Assembly: GCF_002875705.1 (NCBI RefSeq) | Contig: NZ_MCZZ01000069.1 | Span: 1 to 64,000, forward strand | DNA length: 64,000 bases | Reading direction: 5' to 3' | DNA from: Vibrio sp. 10N.261.45.E2 | Lineage (GTDB): Bacteria > Pseudomonadota > Gammaproteobacteria > Enterobacterales > Vibrionaceae | Shown here: positions 48,578 through 57,667 of the stretch, in pieces | How positions within the stretch are numbered: position 1 is the first letter of the stretch | Layout of the letters: each line of letters starts with the position of its first letter | Notes under the pieces: model-generated | The model's input: only the letters and a program-made list of their open reading frames with translations | Database searches by the model: none | Told to the model about the DNA's origin: nothing | Translations under genes and position numbers: made by a program

Positions 48578-51139
48578 CTAGAACAGTTCTTCTACTGCTT
48601 CACCGGATGAAGTTGAGTAGATATCATCATTGAAACGCTCTGTGATGTACTCGGTTGGCTCTGTGCCTTTCTCGAAGTACTCGAACATTGATGAGCTATC
48701 GAACTTGTTGGTTAGTAAGCCAGTTTCACGGTCGATACGAACGCGGACGATGTTCTCAGGAATCTCTTTGCGCTCAGCAGGAACGCCCGCTAACGCAGTA
48801 CCCATGAAATCAACCCATGCTGGTTCTGCTGTTTTCGCTCCAGCTTCTGCTCCTGTAATTTGGTTCTTGCCAAGATTCGAGTTCGCTTTGGTTCGGCCTA
48901 GGTTGCGATTGTGGTTATCAAAACCAACCCATACCGTTGCAACCATGCCAGGGCCGTAGCCGCTGTACCAAGTATCTTTCGAGTCGTTAGTCGTACCTGT
49001 TTTTCCGCCAATGTCGCGACGCTTCAACGGCTGTGCACGCCAACCTGTACCGTTCCAACCAGTACCAGCGCTCCAATCACCGCCACCCCAGATGTTGCTG
49101 TACATCATTTCACGAACTAGGAACGCGTTCTGTTCAGAGATAACTTGAGGTGCGTATTGCACTTCGGCATCTACATCTTGTTCTGCAAACTCATCTGCCA
49201 TTGGGTCTGCTGTAATGGTTTGCTTGCAATCGTCTTTACAAACCACTTTCGGTGTTGCTTCAAACTCAGTCTCACCAAATGGTGTTTCAACGCGGCTGAT
49301 GTAGAAAGGTTCAACGTAGTAACCGCCATTCGCGAATACTGAGTAACCTTGCGCTACTTTCATTGGCGTTAGGCTACCAGCACCCAGTGCAATGGTTTCA
49401 GAGCGAGGTACTTCATCAATATCAAAGCCGAAACGAGTTAGGTAGTTACGAGTATCATCCAAGCCAACTTCGCGCAGTACACGTACCGCCATTACGTTTT
49501 TCGATTGAGCTAAGCCAATACGTAAACGAGTAGGGCCCACGTAAGTCGGTGGTGAGTTCTTCGGTCGCCATGCTGTACCTTGGCTCTTATCCCACTGGTT
49601 GATCGGCGCATCGTTGATAAGAGATGCCAGTGTTAAGCCTTTCTCAATCGCGGCAGAATAGATAAATGGTTTGATACCAGAGCCTACCTGACGAATAGAT
49701 TGCGTCGCACGGTTGAATTTGTTGTGAACGAAGTTAAAGCCACCCACCATCGACAATACCGCGCCGTTGTTCGGGTTCATTGCTACAAATGCAGTATTTG
49801 CATTCGGCACTTGGCTTAGGCGCCAAACAACCGGTGTTTCGGATTCTGTCGTCGCTGACTCTTCTGTTGGCTCTTCAGAGACTTCGTCGCCTGTTACTGC
49901 TTCATGGCGAACCCAAACTTGCTCACCAACAGCAAGAATTTCTTTTGCTGTAGATGGGGCAGGGCCTTGGCGGTCATCTGTTAGGAACTTACGCGCCCAG
50001 CTCATGCCTTGCCACTCAATCGTGCCTTCGCCTTTGTTCTTAACCCATACCTGAGCGCTTTTAGAATCAATGGCAGTAACAACCGCAGGGACGAGGTCAC
50101 CATAGGTTGGTTGAGACTTTAGGTGTTTAACGATCTGGTCATGATCCCAAGCCGATTGAGCTGTTTGCCATAACACTTTTTCTGCACCACGGTAGCCATG
50201 ACGTTCATCGTAGCCAAGTAGGTTCTTAATCGCGGCTTGGTTCGCTGCTTTTTGCAGTTTCGAATCAACGGTCGTGTAGACCTTCATGCCTGATGTATAA
50301 GCTTCTTCACCGTAGCGTTCTACCATCCAAGCTCGTGCAACTTCAGCGACATATGGTGCGCTCAGTTCAATTTCTGCACCATGGTATTTCGAAACAAGCT
50401 CTTCGTTACGAGCGTCATCGAACTCTTCTTGAGTGATGTAATTCTCGTCTAACATACGACGCAATACGACGTTACGACGGTTGGTCGCACGCTCAATAGA
50501 GTAAATAGGGTTCATCGTAGAAGGTGCTTTTGGCATACCCGCAAGCGTCGCAATTTCACTCAGGGTTAGATCTGGAAGATCCTTACCGAAATAAACGCGC
50601 GCTGCTGCGCCAAAACCATACGATCGGTGACCAAGGAAGATCTTGTTTACGTAAAGCTCCATGATCTCTTCTTTACTAAGAAGCTGCTCAATGTGGATCG
50701 CAATGAAGATCTCTTTAATCTTACGCATGATCTTTTTCTCATTAGATAAGAAGAAGTTACGCGCAAGCTGCTGAGTAATGGTACTCGCACCTTGTTTGGC
50801 AGAACCCGACATAGCAACCACGATCGCTGCACGAGTAATACCGATTGGGTCAATACCTGGGTGTTCGTAGAAACGGCTATCTTCGGTAGCAATCAAAGCC
50901 TCAACTAAGTGGCGAGGAATCTCGTCATAAGTGACTGGATTACGACGTTTTTCACCAAATTGAGAGATCAATTTACCGTCATGACTGAAGACTTGCATCG
51001 GCGTTTGGAGTTCAACGTCGCGCAAAGTGGCAACATCAGGCAACTCTGGTTTTACGTAATAATAAAACCCGAAAATTGTACTGACTCCAAGAATCATGCA
51101 AATCAATGTAAATATGAATAATCGCTTTATGAACTTCAC
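48578..51139 (-). CDS. mrcA: Penicillin-binding protein 1A
   Basis: PBP1A is a bifunctional class A enzyme that polymerises and crosslinks peptidoglycan. The 853-residue protein has an N-terminal TM anchor (about 8-28), the glycosyltransferase domain with EDSRFYEHPGID (catalytic Glu) and KQGASTITQQLARNFFLS split here as KQGASTITQQLARN, an OB-like insert, and the transpeptidase domain with SXXK in GSGIKPFIYSAA, SKN in QSKNVMAVR and KTGTT in IGGKTGTTNDSKD. It is divergent from pilM, the ponA-pilMNOPQ order seen in pseudomonads and vibrios. Confidence 0.96.
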   Translation of the reverse strand: MKFIKRLFIFTLICMILGVSTIFGFYYYVKPELPDVATLRDVELQTPMQVFSHDGKLISQFGEKRRNPVTYDEIPRHLVEALIATEDSRFYEHPGIDPIGITRAAIVVAMSGSAKQGASTITQQLARNFFLSNEKKIMRKIKEIFIAIHIEQLLSKEEIMELYVNKIFLGHRSYGFGAAARVYFGKDLPDLTLSEIATLAGMPKAPSTMNPIYSIERATNRRNVVLRRMLDENYITQEEFDDARNEELVSKYHGAEIELSAPYVAEVARAWMVERYGEEAYTSGMKVYTTVDSKLQKAANQAAIKNLLGYDERHGYRGAEKVLWQTAQSAWDHDQIVKHLKSQPTYGDLVPAVVTAIDSKSAQVWVKNKGEGTIEWQGMSWARKFLTDDRQGPAPSTAKEILAVGEQVWVRHEAVTGDEVSEEPTEESATTESETPVVWRLSQVPNANTAFVAMNPNNGAVLSMVGGFNFVHNKFNRATQSIRQVGSGIKPFIYSAAIEKGLTLASLINDAPINQWDKSQGTAWRPKNSPPTYVGPTRLRIGLAQSKNVMAVRVLREVGLDDTRNYLTRFGFDIDEVPRSETIALGAGSLTPMKVAQGYSVFANGGYYVEPFYISRVETPFGETEFEATPKVVCKDDCKQTITADPMADEFAEQDVDAEVQYAPQVISEQNAFLVREMMYSNIWGGGDWSAGTGWNGTGWRAQPLKRRDIGGKTGTTNDSKDTWYSGYGPGMVATVWVGFDNHNRNLGRTKANSNLGKNQITGAEAGAKTAEPAWVDFMGTALAGVPAERKEIPENIVRVRIDRETGLLTNKFDSSSMFEYFEKGTEPTEYITERFNDDIYSTSSGEAVEELF

Positions 51140-51290
51140 CGGATAATCCCTGATTAGTTAAGGCTGATAAGCAGCAAACCCTTGTACTCTAGGTTAAAAA
51201 CTTAGCTTTCGTTTATTAACGCTTATTTAACTAATAATCACAACCCCTAGATAATCAACGAAATGCTTGGCACTTCAGGAGCTAGGTCAC

Positions 51291-52316
51291 ATGGGTTCAT
51301 CATTAATTACAGGTATAGATATAAATCATCACAGCATCAAAGCTGTGGTACTAAAACCCGTGGGGGAGTTGTATGCCCTAGTGGGATACAAAGAGCTGCC
51401 GATTTCGGACGACATTTTTACAGCTAACCATACTTTGGAGTATCAGAAAACTGTTAAGAAACTCAAAGAACTTAGGAAAGGACTGCCTTTTGGCTGTCGC
51501 AACGTCGCCATTTCGGTACCTGATAACACAGTGATCAGCAAAGTACTGCAAATAGAGAGTGAGTTAGAAGACAGAGAAAAAGAGTTTTCTATCTATCAAA
51601 CCTTTGCTCATCAATCTCCCTTTCCTATCGAGGAGCTGAGTTTAGATTTTGTAAAGCTGGAAGACAAACGATTTGGTAAAGGTTCGACAAGCAGCTACCA
51701 AGTCTATGCCACTCGTAAGGAGGTGGTGGATAGCAGAGCTGATGCGCTAACTAAGGCTGGTTTTAAACCTGTGGTGGTGGATACGCAGGCGCATGGGTTA
51801 CTTAATATCTGGCAACTGGCCTCGCGTCTTTATCCCGAAAAGAAAAACTGGCTGCTGGTGGATGTTGGAATTGAGCAAACATCGCTGGGTATCATTCCAC
51901 AGAATTTAGCACCGTTTTACAAAGACATCGCCTTTGGTACCAAAGATCTTCGCAGTCATGAAGCCCCAAGTGATATCGAGAGTGTGTTTGGCACTACGGA
52001 AGATACACATCAATTCATTATTAATTTGATTGAGAAGCTCAAGCGCCAATTGCAGCTCTATTCATCGGGAAATGCGCAGCAACCTATCTCAGGGATCTGG
52101 CTGATGGGCGAGGGTGCCAGCATCCCTATGATAACCGAAGAGCTCGAACGCCATTTTCAGATGAGCTGCGAATCATTGAACCCTTTGTCTCTGTTTGAGA
52201 ACAAGGTCTCCAAGAGGCGCCGACTGCCGATGGACTGGCAACACTTTGGTATCGCAGCAGGTATGGCGATGAGTGGACTCAAGTGGCAGGGAGAGAAGCA
52301 TGTTGCATCAAATTAA
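51291..52316 (+). CDS. pilM: Type IV pilus assembly protein PilM
   Basis: PilM is an actin-like cytoplasmic ATPase of the inner-membrane alignment complex; it binds the cytoplasmic tail of PilN. The 341-residue protein begins SSLITGIDINHHSIKAVVL (phosphate-1-like motif) and has LLVDVGIEQTSLGII (phosphate-2) and GIWLMGEGASIPMI. ATG at 51291 with AGG upstream is preferred over a TTG at 51267. It overlaps pilN by 17 nt. The MSHA protein MshI is similar, but the pilNOPQ context decides. Confidence 0.92.
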   Translation: MGSSLITGIDINHHSIKAVVLKPVGELYALVGYKELPISDDIFTANHTLEYQKTVKKLKELRKGLPFGCRNVAISVPDNTVISKVLQIESELEDREKEFSIYQTFAHQSPFPIEELSLDFVKLEDKRFGKGSTSSYQVYATRKEVVDSRADALTKAGFKPVVVDTQAHGLLNIWQLASRLYPEKKNWLLVDVGIEQTSLGIIPQNLAPFYKDIAFGTKDLRSHEAPSDIESVFGTTEDTHQFIINLIEKLKRQLQLYSSGNAQQPISGIWLMGEGASIPMITEELERHFQMSCESLNPLSLFENKVSKRRRLPMDWQHFGIAAGMAMSGLKWQGEKHVASN

Positions 52317-52899
52317 CCTACTGCCGTGGCGTGATGAGATTCGTGCTCAGCACAAGAAGCGTTTTATCCACTTGGTCATTCTTGGCGTCATCATTGCGCT
52401 TGGTGGGCAATGGGCGGTTGGTCACTATTTTCACGACCAACAAGCCAAGCAGCAAGCCCGCCTCAACTATCTCAATCAGTACATTGCTGATCTCGACCGA
52501 CAAATTCAGTCGTTAAAAGTCGCGGAACAAGAACACAAAGCGATTCTGACTCGACTTGATGTGGTTGAGTCGCTGCAGCTTGGCCGTAATAAAACCACCG
52601 ACTTTATGAATTTGATGCCGGAGCTGATTCCTGAGGGTGTGTATGTCGACAAGATAAAGATGAATGGTCAGGAGATTGAAATGTCGGGCATCAGCGACAG
52701 TACCGCTCGTCTCGCCACCATGTTGGACAATCTAGAGCGTTCAGATTCCCTGAAAGGGGTCGAGATGCACTCTATCGTTCATAACCGCAAGCGCTTCAAT
52801 AAAGAGTTTCAAACCTTCAAGGTCTCTTTTGTGTTCAGCCCTGTGTCTTTAGAGAGCACAACCGCGAGCAGAAAAAAGAAGGGGGCGCATCATGGCTAA
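52300..52899 (+). CDS. pilN: Type IV pilus assembly protein PilN
   Basis: PilN is a bitopic inner-membrane protein that pairs with PilO. From the ATG at 52300 (GGGAGAGA upstream) it has 199 residues: the conserved cytoplasmic PilM-binding start MLHQINLLPWRDE, one TM (about 22-43), a coiled coil (about 47-90) and a ferredoxin-like C-terminal domain. The basic tail ends SRKKKGAHHG. It overlaps both pilM and pilO, so translation is coupled. Confidence 0.92.
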   Translation: MLHQINLLPWRDEIRAQHKKRFIHLVILGVIIALGGQWAVGHYFHDQQAKQQARLNYLNQYIADLDRQIQSLKVAEQEHKAILTRLDVVESLQLGRNKTTDFMNLMPELIPEGVYVDKIKMNGQEIEMSGISDSTARLATMLDNLERSDSLKGVEMHSIVHNRKRFNKEFQTFKVSFVFSPVSLESTTASRKKKGAHHG

Positions 52900-53521
52900 C
52901 CTTCAAAATAGGATTAGTTGGCAAAACCGGATGAGCTTGCAAGACCTCGATGTTGATGAGATCACCGAATGGCCTTTGTTGCCCCAGTTTATCGTGATTC
53001 TGGTGTTGATGGTGTTAATCCAAGGCGTCGGTACTTGGCTTTATGTACTGCCGCTCGACGATGAACTGCAGCAGATGAAGCAACAAGAACAAACCTTAAA
53101 GACGACCTTAAGAATAAAGGCTAATAAGGTTGCAGCCTTACCTAAGTTGCAAAGCCAGTTGGATGAGTTAACCAGCCGCTACGATTATCTGTTAGAGCAA
53201 CTGCCCGTGCAAAAAGAACTGGCCAGTATGTTGGCTTCAGTAAATGAGCTCGGCTTGGATAATTCGCTGACCTTTACTCGAATCGATTGGGGACAAAAGC
53301 AGAACAAGGAGTTCCTCTATCGTTTACCTCTCAATATTGAGCTTACAGGTGATTATCACGAGATTGGTGATTTCTCGGCTGCCATCGCCAAGCTGCCGCG
53401 TATCATCAGCTTTGATGATGTGAATTGGCAGCGAGTCAGCCAAGAAAGTAGCACGCTGCACTTTAGGGTTCGAGCCTATACCTACCAGTTTAAACCGGAG
53501 GTCAATGATGAAACCCAATAG
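52892..53521 (+). CDS. pilO: Type IV pilus assembly protein PilO
   Basis: PilO is the 209-residue partner of PilN in the periplasmic alignment complex. A short cytoplasmic part (LDVDEITEWPLLPQF) precedes one TM (about 32-52), then a coiled coil (EELQQM region, KQQEQTLKTTLRIKANKVAA) and a ferredoxin-like fold (LPLNIELTGDYHEIGDFSAAIAKLPRIISF read in part as LTGDYHEIGDFSAAIAKLP). It overlaps pilN by 8 nt and pilP by 17 nt. Confidence 0.92.
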   Translation: MANLQNRISWQNRMSLQDLDVDEITEWPLLPQFIVILVLMVLIQGVGTWLYVLPLDDELQQMKQQEQTLKTTLRIKANKVAALPKLQSQLDELTSRYDYLLEQLPVQKELASMLASVNELGLDNSLTFTRIDWGQKQNKEFLYRLPLNIELTGDYHEIGDFSAAIAKLPRIISFDDVNWQRVSQESSTLHFRVRAYTYQFKPEVNDETQ

Positions 53522-54026
53522 CGCACTTTACTCAATTGTGTTGTTGCTTGCGTTGTCTGGCTGCAAGGCTAATCAAGATTCACTGCAAGACTTTGTGGCG
53601 CAGGTTGAAGCCAAAGCGAGAAAAGATGTCGAGCAACTTGTCCCTGCAACTGAATTCACGGCGGCAACTTATCAGCGTCGCGCATTTCGTCCTCCCTTTG
53701 AACTGCCTAAAGAAGCCATTGTGCAAAACCAACCTTTGGTTAAGAAAGATTGTTGGCAACCCAGAGCCCGTTCTCGTAATGGAAAGTTAGAGAAGTATCC
53801 GCTGAGTAAGCTTCGTTTAAGAGGCGTGATGGGCAGTGGCTCAAGCGTGTTTGGCTTAGTGCAAACACCCAATGGGAACGTGGTAAACGTCAAGAAAGGC
53901 CAGTTTATCGGCTTAAACAATGGTCGAGTGACTAAGGTGACGAGCCAGTACGTTCAAATTAATGAAACTCTTCCAGATGGCTTAGGTTGTTGGCATAAGC
54001 GCAACGTTAGGCTGGCTCTGAAGTAA
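53505..54026 (+). CDS. pilP: Type IV pilus lipoprotein PilP
   Basis: PilP is an inner-membrane lipoprotein that joins PilNO to the secretin PilQ. The 173-residue product has a lipoprotein signal with lipobox LALSGC (Cys at about 20), a flexible linker that binds PilNO, and the C-terminal beta domain (KYPLSKLRLRGVMGSGSSVF, VKKGQFIGLNNGRV, WHKRNVRLAL). Two adjacent ATGs (53505, 53508) are possible; GGAG upstream fits either. Confidence 0.9.
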   Translation: MMKPNSALYSIVLLLALSGCKANQDSLQDFVAQVEAKARKDVEQLVPATEFTAATYQRRAFRPPFELPKEAIVQNQPLVKKDCWQPRARSRNGKLEKYPLSKLRLRGVMGSGSSVFGLVQTPNGNVVNVKKGQFIGLNNGRVTKVTSQYVQINETLPDGLGCWHKRNVRLALK

Positions 54027-54061
54027 ACCAATGTCACATGATGTGGATATGAGATGTAAAT

Positions 54062-55780
54062 ATGATTAAAGGAATAAGTGGATTAGTGAGCAAGGCTCTA
54101 CAAGGTTTTGCTGTGTCTGTGATGTTGGTTGTTAGCGTGCTCAGCCATGCCGAGAGCTTACCTAACAAATTGGAGAATATTGATTTTAGGGTGAACAAGG
54201 ATAAAGACGCCATCATTATCCTTGAGCTAGCGACCACCACCGCTGTGGTGGATGTTCAACGTGCTCAGGAAGGCTTGAGCATAGAGCTACTCAATACTCA
54301 GGTTGATGATGACAAACTCTACCTTCTGGATGTGAAAGACTTCGCCACGTTAGTTGAAGGGATTGAAGTCTACAAAGAGACACCAAGCACTCGGCTGCTT
54401 GCGACGATTAGCAGTGACTATCAGTATGAATACAATCTAAAGGGGCGTTTTATTGAGGTGGTGATAAGCAAACCGGTTATCGATGAAGCGACCAAAGAAA
54501 AAAGCATCCTAGAGAAAGAGGGCAAGCTGATATCGATTAACTTCCAGGACATCCCAGTACGAAATGTCCTTCAGTTGATCGCAGACTACAACGACTTTAA
54601 TCTCGTGGTGTCTGATTCTGTCGCGGGTAACCTGACTTTACGCTTAGATGGCGTACCTTGGCAGCAAGTTCTCGACATTATCTTGCAAGTTAAAGGCTTG
54701 GATAAGCGTGTTGATGGCAATGTTATCTTAGTCGCGCCGAAAGCAGAGCTCGACCTTCGTGAGCAGCAAGCGTTAGAGAAATCGCGTTTAGAGGAAGAGT
54801 TAGGGGAGCTCAAATCGGAAATCATTAAGATTAACTTTGCTAAAGCCACCGACATAGCCGACATGATTGGTGGTGAAGGCGCAGTCAGCATGTTGTCCGA
54901 TCGTGGTTCGATTACCATTGATGAGAGAACCAACTCACTACTGATTCGTGAATTGGAAGAAAACATTGCGGTGATCAGAGGCATCATTGAGTCGCTGGAT
55001 ATTCCCGTGAAACAGGTACAGATAGAAGCGCGTATTGTTACTGTTACCGAGGGTAACCTTGATGAGTTAGGAGTGCGCTGGGGTGTTTCCTCAACCAACG
55101 GAAGCTTCACGGTTGGCGGTTCAATCGAAGGTAACCACCCATCAGCGATTACGCCATATGACGACGATAGCGGCAGCAGCGTGATAGATGACTATCTGAA
55201 CGTAAACTTAGGGGCAACGTCACCGAACGCTTCGAGTATTGCGTTTCAGGTGGCCAAGTTGGGGTCTGATACCTTACTCGATCTTGAGCTCTCAGCACTG
55301 CAACAAGAGTCGAAAGCTGAAATCATTTCGAGCCCACGCTTAATCACCACCAATAAAAAGCCGGCTTATATTGAGCAAGGTACTGAAATACCTTACTTAG
55401 AGTCCTCTTCAAGTGGTGCAACGTCGGTCGCATTTAAGAAAGCGGTATTGAGTCTCAAGGTGACGCCGCAGATAACGCCCGACAATCGCTTGGTGTTGGA
55501 TTTGAGTGTGACTCAAGATAGACCAGGACAAGTGGTAAAAACCGGAACCGGTGAAGCTGTGGCGATTGATACTCAACGTATTGGTACGCAAGTGCTTGTT
55601 AATAATGGTGAAACTGTCGTCCTTGGTGGGATATTTCAACACAGCGTGAGCAGTACGGTCGATAAAGTTCCTCTGTTGGGAGACCTGCCAGTTTTGGGGG
55701 CATTGTTCCGTCGCAGCTATGAAAATGTAGGTAAAAGTGAACTACTTATTTTTGTCACACCTAAAGTTGTGATTCAGTAA
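54062..55780 (+). CDS. pilQ: Type IV pilus secretin PilQ
   Basis: PilQ forms the outer-membrane ring through which the pilus (and DNA during competence) passes. The 572-residue protein has a signal peptide (cleavage near SHA-ES at about 30), AMIN-like beta domain, secretin N0/STN domain (ISINFQDIPVRNVLQLIAD), N1 domain, and the secretin core with VEIEARIVTV-like QIEARIVTVTEGNLDELGVRWG read in part as QIEARIVTVTEG, SPRLITTNKKPAYIEQG, and the C-terminal VPLLGDLPVLGALFR motif. It lacks any C-terminal S-domain extension. It is last in pilMNOPQ. Confidence 0.94.
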   Translation: MIKGISGLVSKALQGFAVSVMLVVSVLSHAESLPNKLENIDFRVNKDKDAIIILELATTTAVVDVQRAQEGLSIELLNTQVDDDKLYLLDVKDFATLVEGIEVYKETPSTRLLATISSDYQYEYNLKGRFIEVVISKPVIDEATKEKSILEKEGKLISINFQDIPVRNVLQLIADYNDFNLVVSDSVAGNLTLRLDGVPWQQVLDIILQVKGLDKRVDGNVILVAPKAELDLREQQALEKSRLEEELGELKSEIIKINFAKATDIADMIGGEGAVSMLSDRGSITIDERTNSLLIRELEENIAVIRGIIESLDIPVKQVQIEARIVTVTEGNLDELGVRWGVSSTNGSFTVGGSIEGNHPSAITPYDDDSGSSVIDDYLNVNLGATSPNASSIAFQVAKLGSDTLLDLELSALQQESKAEIISSPRLITTNKKPAYIEQGTEIPYLESSSSGATSVAFKKAVLSLKVTPQITPDNRLVLDLSVTQDRPGQVVKTGTGEAVAIDTQRIGTQVLVNNGETVVLGGIFQHSVSSTVDKVPLLGDLPVLGALFRRSYENVGKSELLIFVTPKVVIQ

Positions 55781-55812
55781 TGAACAATTAGATTAAAAAT
55801 AAAGTTGCATTA

Positions 55813-55875
55813 GTGGCACCTAACCTTGATAATTTCGGGTCTTATCACGAATTATCTGTGAGGAATCGGTGCCAC
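55813..55875. other. Long-range inverted repeat between pilQ and aroK
   Basis: GTGGCACC (55813-55820) and GGTGCCAC (55868-55875) are complementary across 47 nt, followed by GGGCCTTTTAATTT. It could be a structured aroK leader or a weak pilQ terminator. Confidence 0.4.
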
Positions 55876-55956
55876 GGGCCTTTTAATTTCAGTACTTGTA
55901 CTGACCTACCTTGTGGCGATGTCATTGAATTAACGTTGTAAATTACTGCTAAAAAC

Positions 55957-56475
55957 ATGGCTGAGAAACGCAATATTTTTCTTGTTGGCCCAATGGGCGC
56001 CGGCAAAAGTACAATTGGTAGACACCTAGCTTCCCAACTTCATATGGAGTTTCTAGACTCTGACACTGTGATCGAAGAGCGCACTGGCGCAGACATCGCA
56101 TGGGTTTTTGATGTTGAGGGCGAAGAAGGTTTCCGTAAGCGCGAAGAATCTGTAATCAATGATCTGACAGAAGAACAAGGTATTGTTCTTGCGACAGGTG
56201 GTGGTTCAGTGTTGAGCAAAGAAAACCGTAACCGTCTATCTGCACGAGGCATTGTTGTATACCTAGAGACAACAATTGAAAAGCAACTTGCTCGCACTAA
56301 CCGCGACAAGAAACGCCCTCTACTTCAAACAGACAACCCGCGTGATGTGCTAGAAGATCTAGCTGTATCTCGCAACGCACTATACGAAGAAGTGGCGGAC
56401 TACACAGTTCGTACTGACGACCAAAGTGCAAAAGTGGTAGCCAACCAGATCGTAAAAATGCTAGAAGAACGTTAA
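55957..56475 (+). CDS. aroK: Shikimate kinase I
   Basis: AroK phosphorylates shikimate in aromatic amino acid synthesis. The 172-residue P-loop enzyme shows [19 protein letters not shown] (Walker A), [13 protein letters not shown] (shikimate-binding Asp), [18 protein letters not shown] and the lid [11 protein letters not shown]. Start and length match E. coli AroK. It lies 24 nt before aroB and is likely in one operon with aroB-damX-dam. Confidence 0.96.
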   Translation: MAEKRNIFLVGPMGAGKSTIGRHLASQLHMEFLDSDTVIEERTGADIAWVFDVEGEEGFRKREESVINDLTEEQGIVLATGGGSVLSKENRNRLSARGIVVYLETTIEKQLARTNRDKKRPLLQTDNPRDVLEDLAVSRNALYEEVADYTVRTDDQSAKVVANQIVKMLEER

Positions 56476-56499
56476 GTTCATTTTTCGGAGAGCAAACCC

Positions 56500-57588
56500 A
56501 TGGAACGGATTACGGTCAATCTAGCTGAGCGTAGCTACCCTATCTCTATTGGCGCCGGGTTATTTGAAGACCCGGCGTACCTTTCTTTTTTATCAGGCAA
56601 ACAGAAAGTTGTTGTTATCAGTAATGTGACAGTAGCGCCTCTTTATGCTGATAAAATTTTATCGCTATTGGATCAAGTCGGCTGTCAGACATCTCTTTTA
56701 GAGTTGCCAGACGGTGAACAGTACAAAACCCTTGAAACGTTCAATTCAGTGATGAGCTACATGCTTGAAGGAAATTACAGCCGCGATGTGGTGGTGATTG
56801 CTTTAGGTGGTGGTGTTATCGGTGACTTGGTCGGTTTTGCTGCTTCTTGTTACCAACGCGGTATTGATTTCATTCAAATCCCGACGAGCCTTCTTTCTCA
56901 AGTGGACTCTTCTGTTGGTGGTAAAACCGCAGTAAATCATCCTCTTGGTAAGAATATGATCGGCGCTTTTTACCAACCGAAATCTGTGATCATCGATACC
57001 AACTGTTTATCAACGCTTCCAGAGCGCGAGTTTGCAGCGGGCATTGCTGAGGTGATCAAATACGGCATCATTTACGATGAAGCCTTCTTTGATTGGTTGG
57101 AGCAGAATCTAGAGAAACTTTATCAACTTGATGAAGAAGCACTGATTACCGCGATTGCTCGTTGTTGTGCAATTAAGGCTGAAGTGGTGGCTCTAGATGA
57201 AAAAGAGTCAGGAATCAGAGCGTTATTGAACCTAGGTCATACATTTGGTCATGCGATTGAAGCAGAACTAGGCTATGGTAATTGGCTACATGGTGAAGCT
57301 GTGTCGTCAGGCACTGTAATGGCAGCGAAAACAGCTCAATTACAGGGACTGATCTCTCAGCAGCAACTTGAGCGAATTATTTCTATACTCAAGAATGCGA
57401 AACTACCAATCCATACGCCAGAAAGCATGTCTTTTGAAGACTTTATGAAGCACATGATGCGCGATAAAAAAGTGCTGTCTGGTCAGTTGCGTTTGGTATT
57501 ACCAACAAGTATTGGTACTGCTGAAGTGGTCGCTGATGTGCCTCAAGACATCATTAAACAAGCGATCGATTTCTGCCGTACTCTTTAA
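56500..57588 (+). CDS. aroB: 3-dehydroquinate synthase
   Basis: AroB cyclises DAHP to 3-dehydroquinate using NAD+ and Zn2+. The 362-residue protein shows [48 protein letters not shown], the metal-binding [12 protein letters not shown] and [13 protein letters not shown] (His ligands). CGGAG precedes the ATG. It follows aroK and is 79 nt before damX; a 9-bp inverted repeat lies in that gap. Confidence 0.97.
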   Translation: MERITVNLAERSYPISIGAGLFEDPAYLSFLSGKQKVVVISNVTVAPLYADKILSLLDQVGCQTSLLELPDGEQYKTLETFNSVMSYMLEGNYSRDVVVIALGGGVIGDLVGFAASCYQRGIDFIQIPTSLLSQVDSSVGGKTAVNHPLGKNMIGAFYQPKSVIIDTNCLSTLPEREFAAGIAEVIKYGIIYDEAFFDWLEQNLEKLYQLDEEALITAIARCCAIKAEVVALDEKESGIRALLNLGHTFGHAIEAELGYGNWLHGEAVSSGTVMAAKTAQLQGLISQQQLERIISILKNAKLPIHTPESMSFEDFMKHMMRDKKVLSGQLRLVLPTSIGTAEVVADVPQDIIKQAIDFCRTL

Positions 57589-57601
57589 ATTTGGTTGTGA
57601 G

Positions 57602-57626
57602 GTTGCCTAGCTAAACTCTAGGCAAC
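57602..57626 (+). other. Inverted repeat between aroB and damX
   Basis: GTTGCCTAG (57602-57610) and CTAGGCAAC (57618-57626) pair around 7 nt. There is no T run, so it would attenuate or process the aroKB-damX transcript rather than end it. Confidence 0.5.
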
Positions 57627-57667
57627 TGAAGCGTTTTACTGATCGATCTTATCAGTAGGGATCCCCA

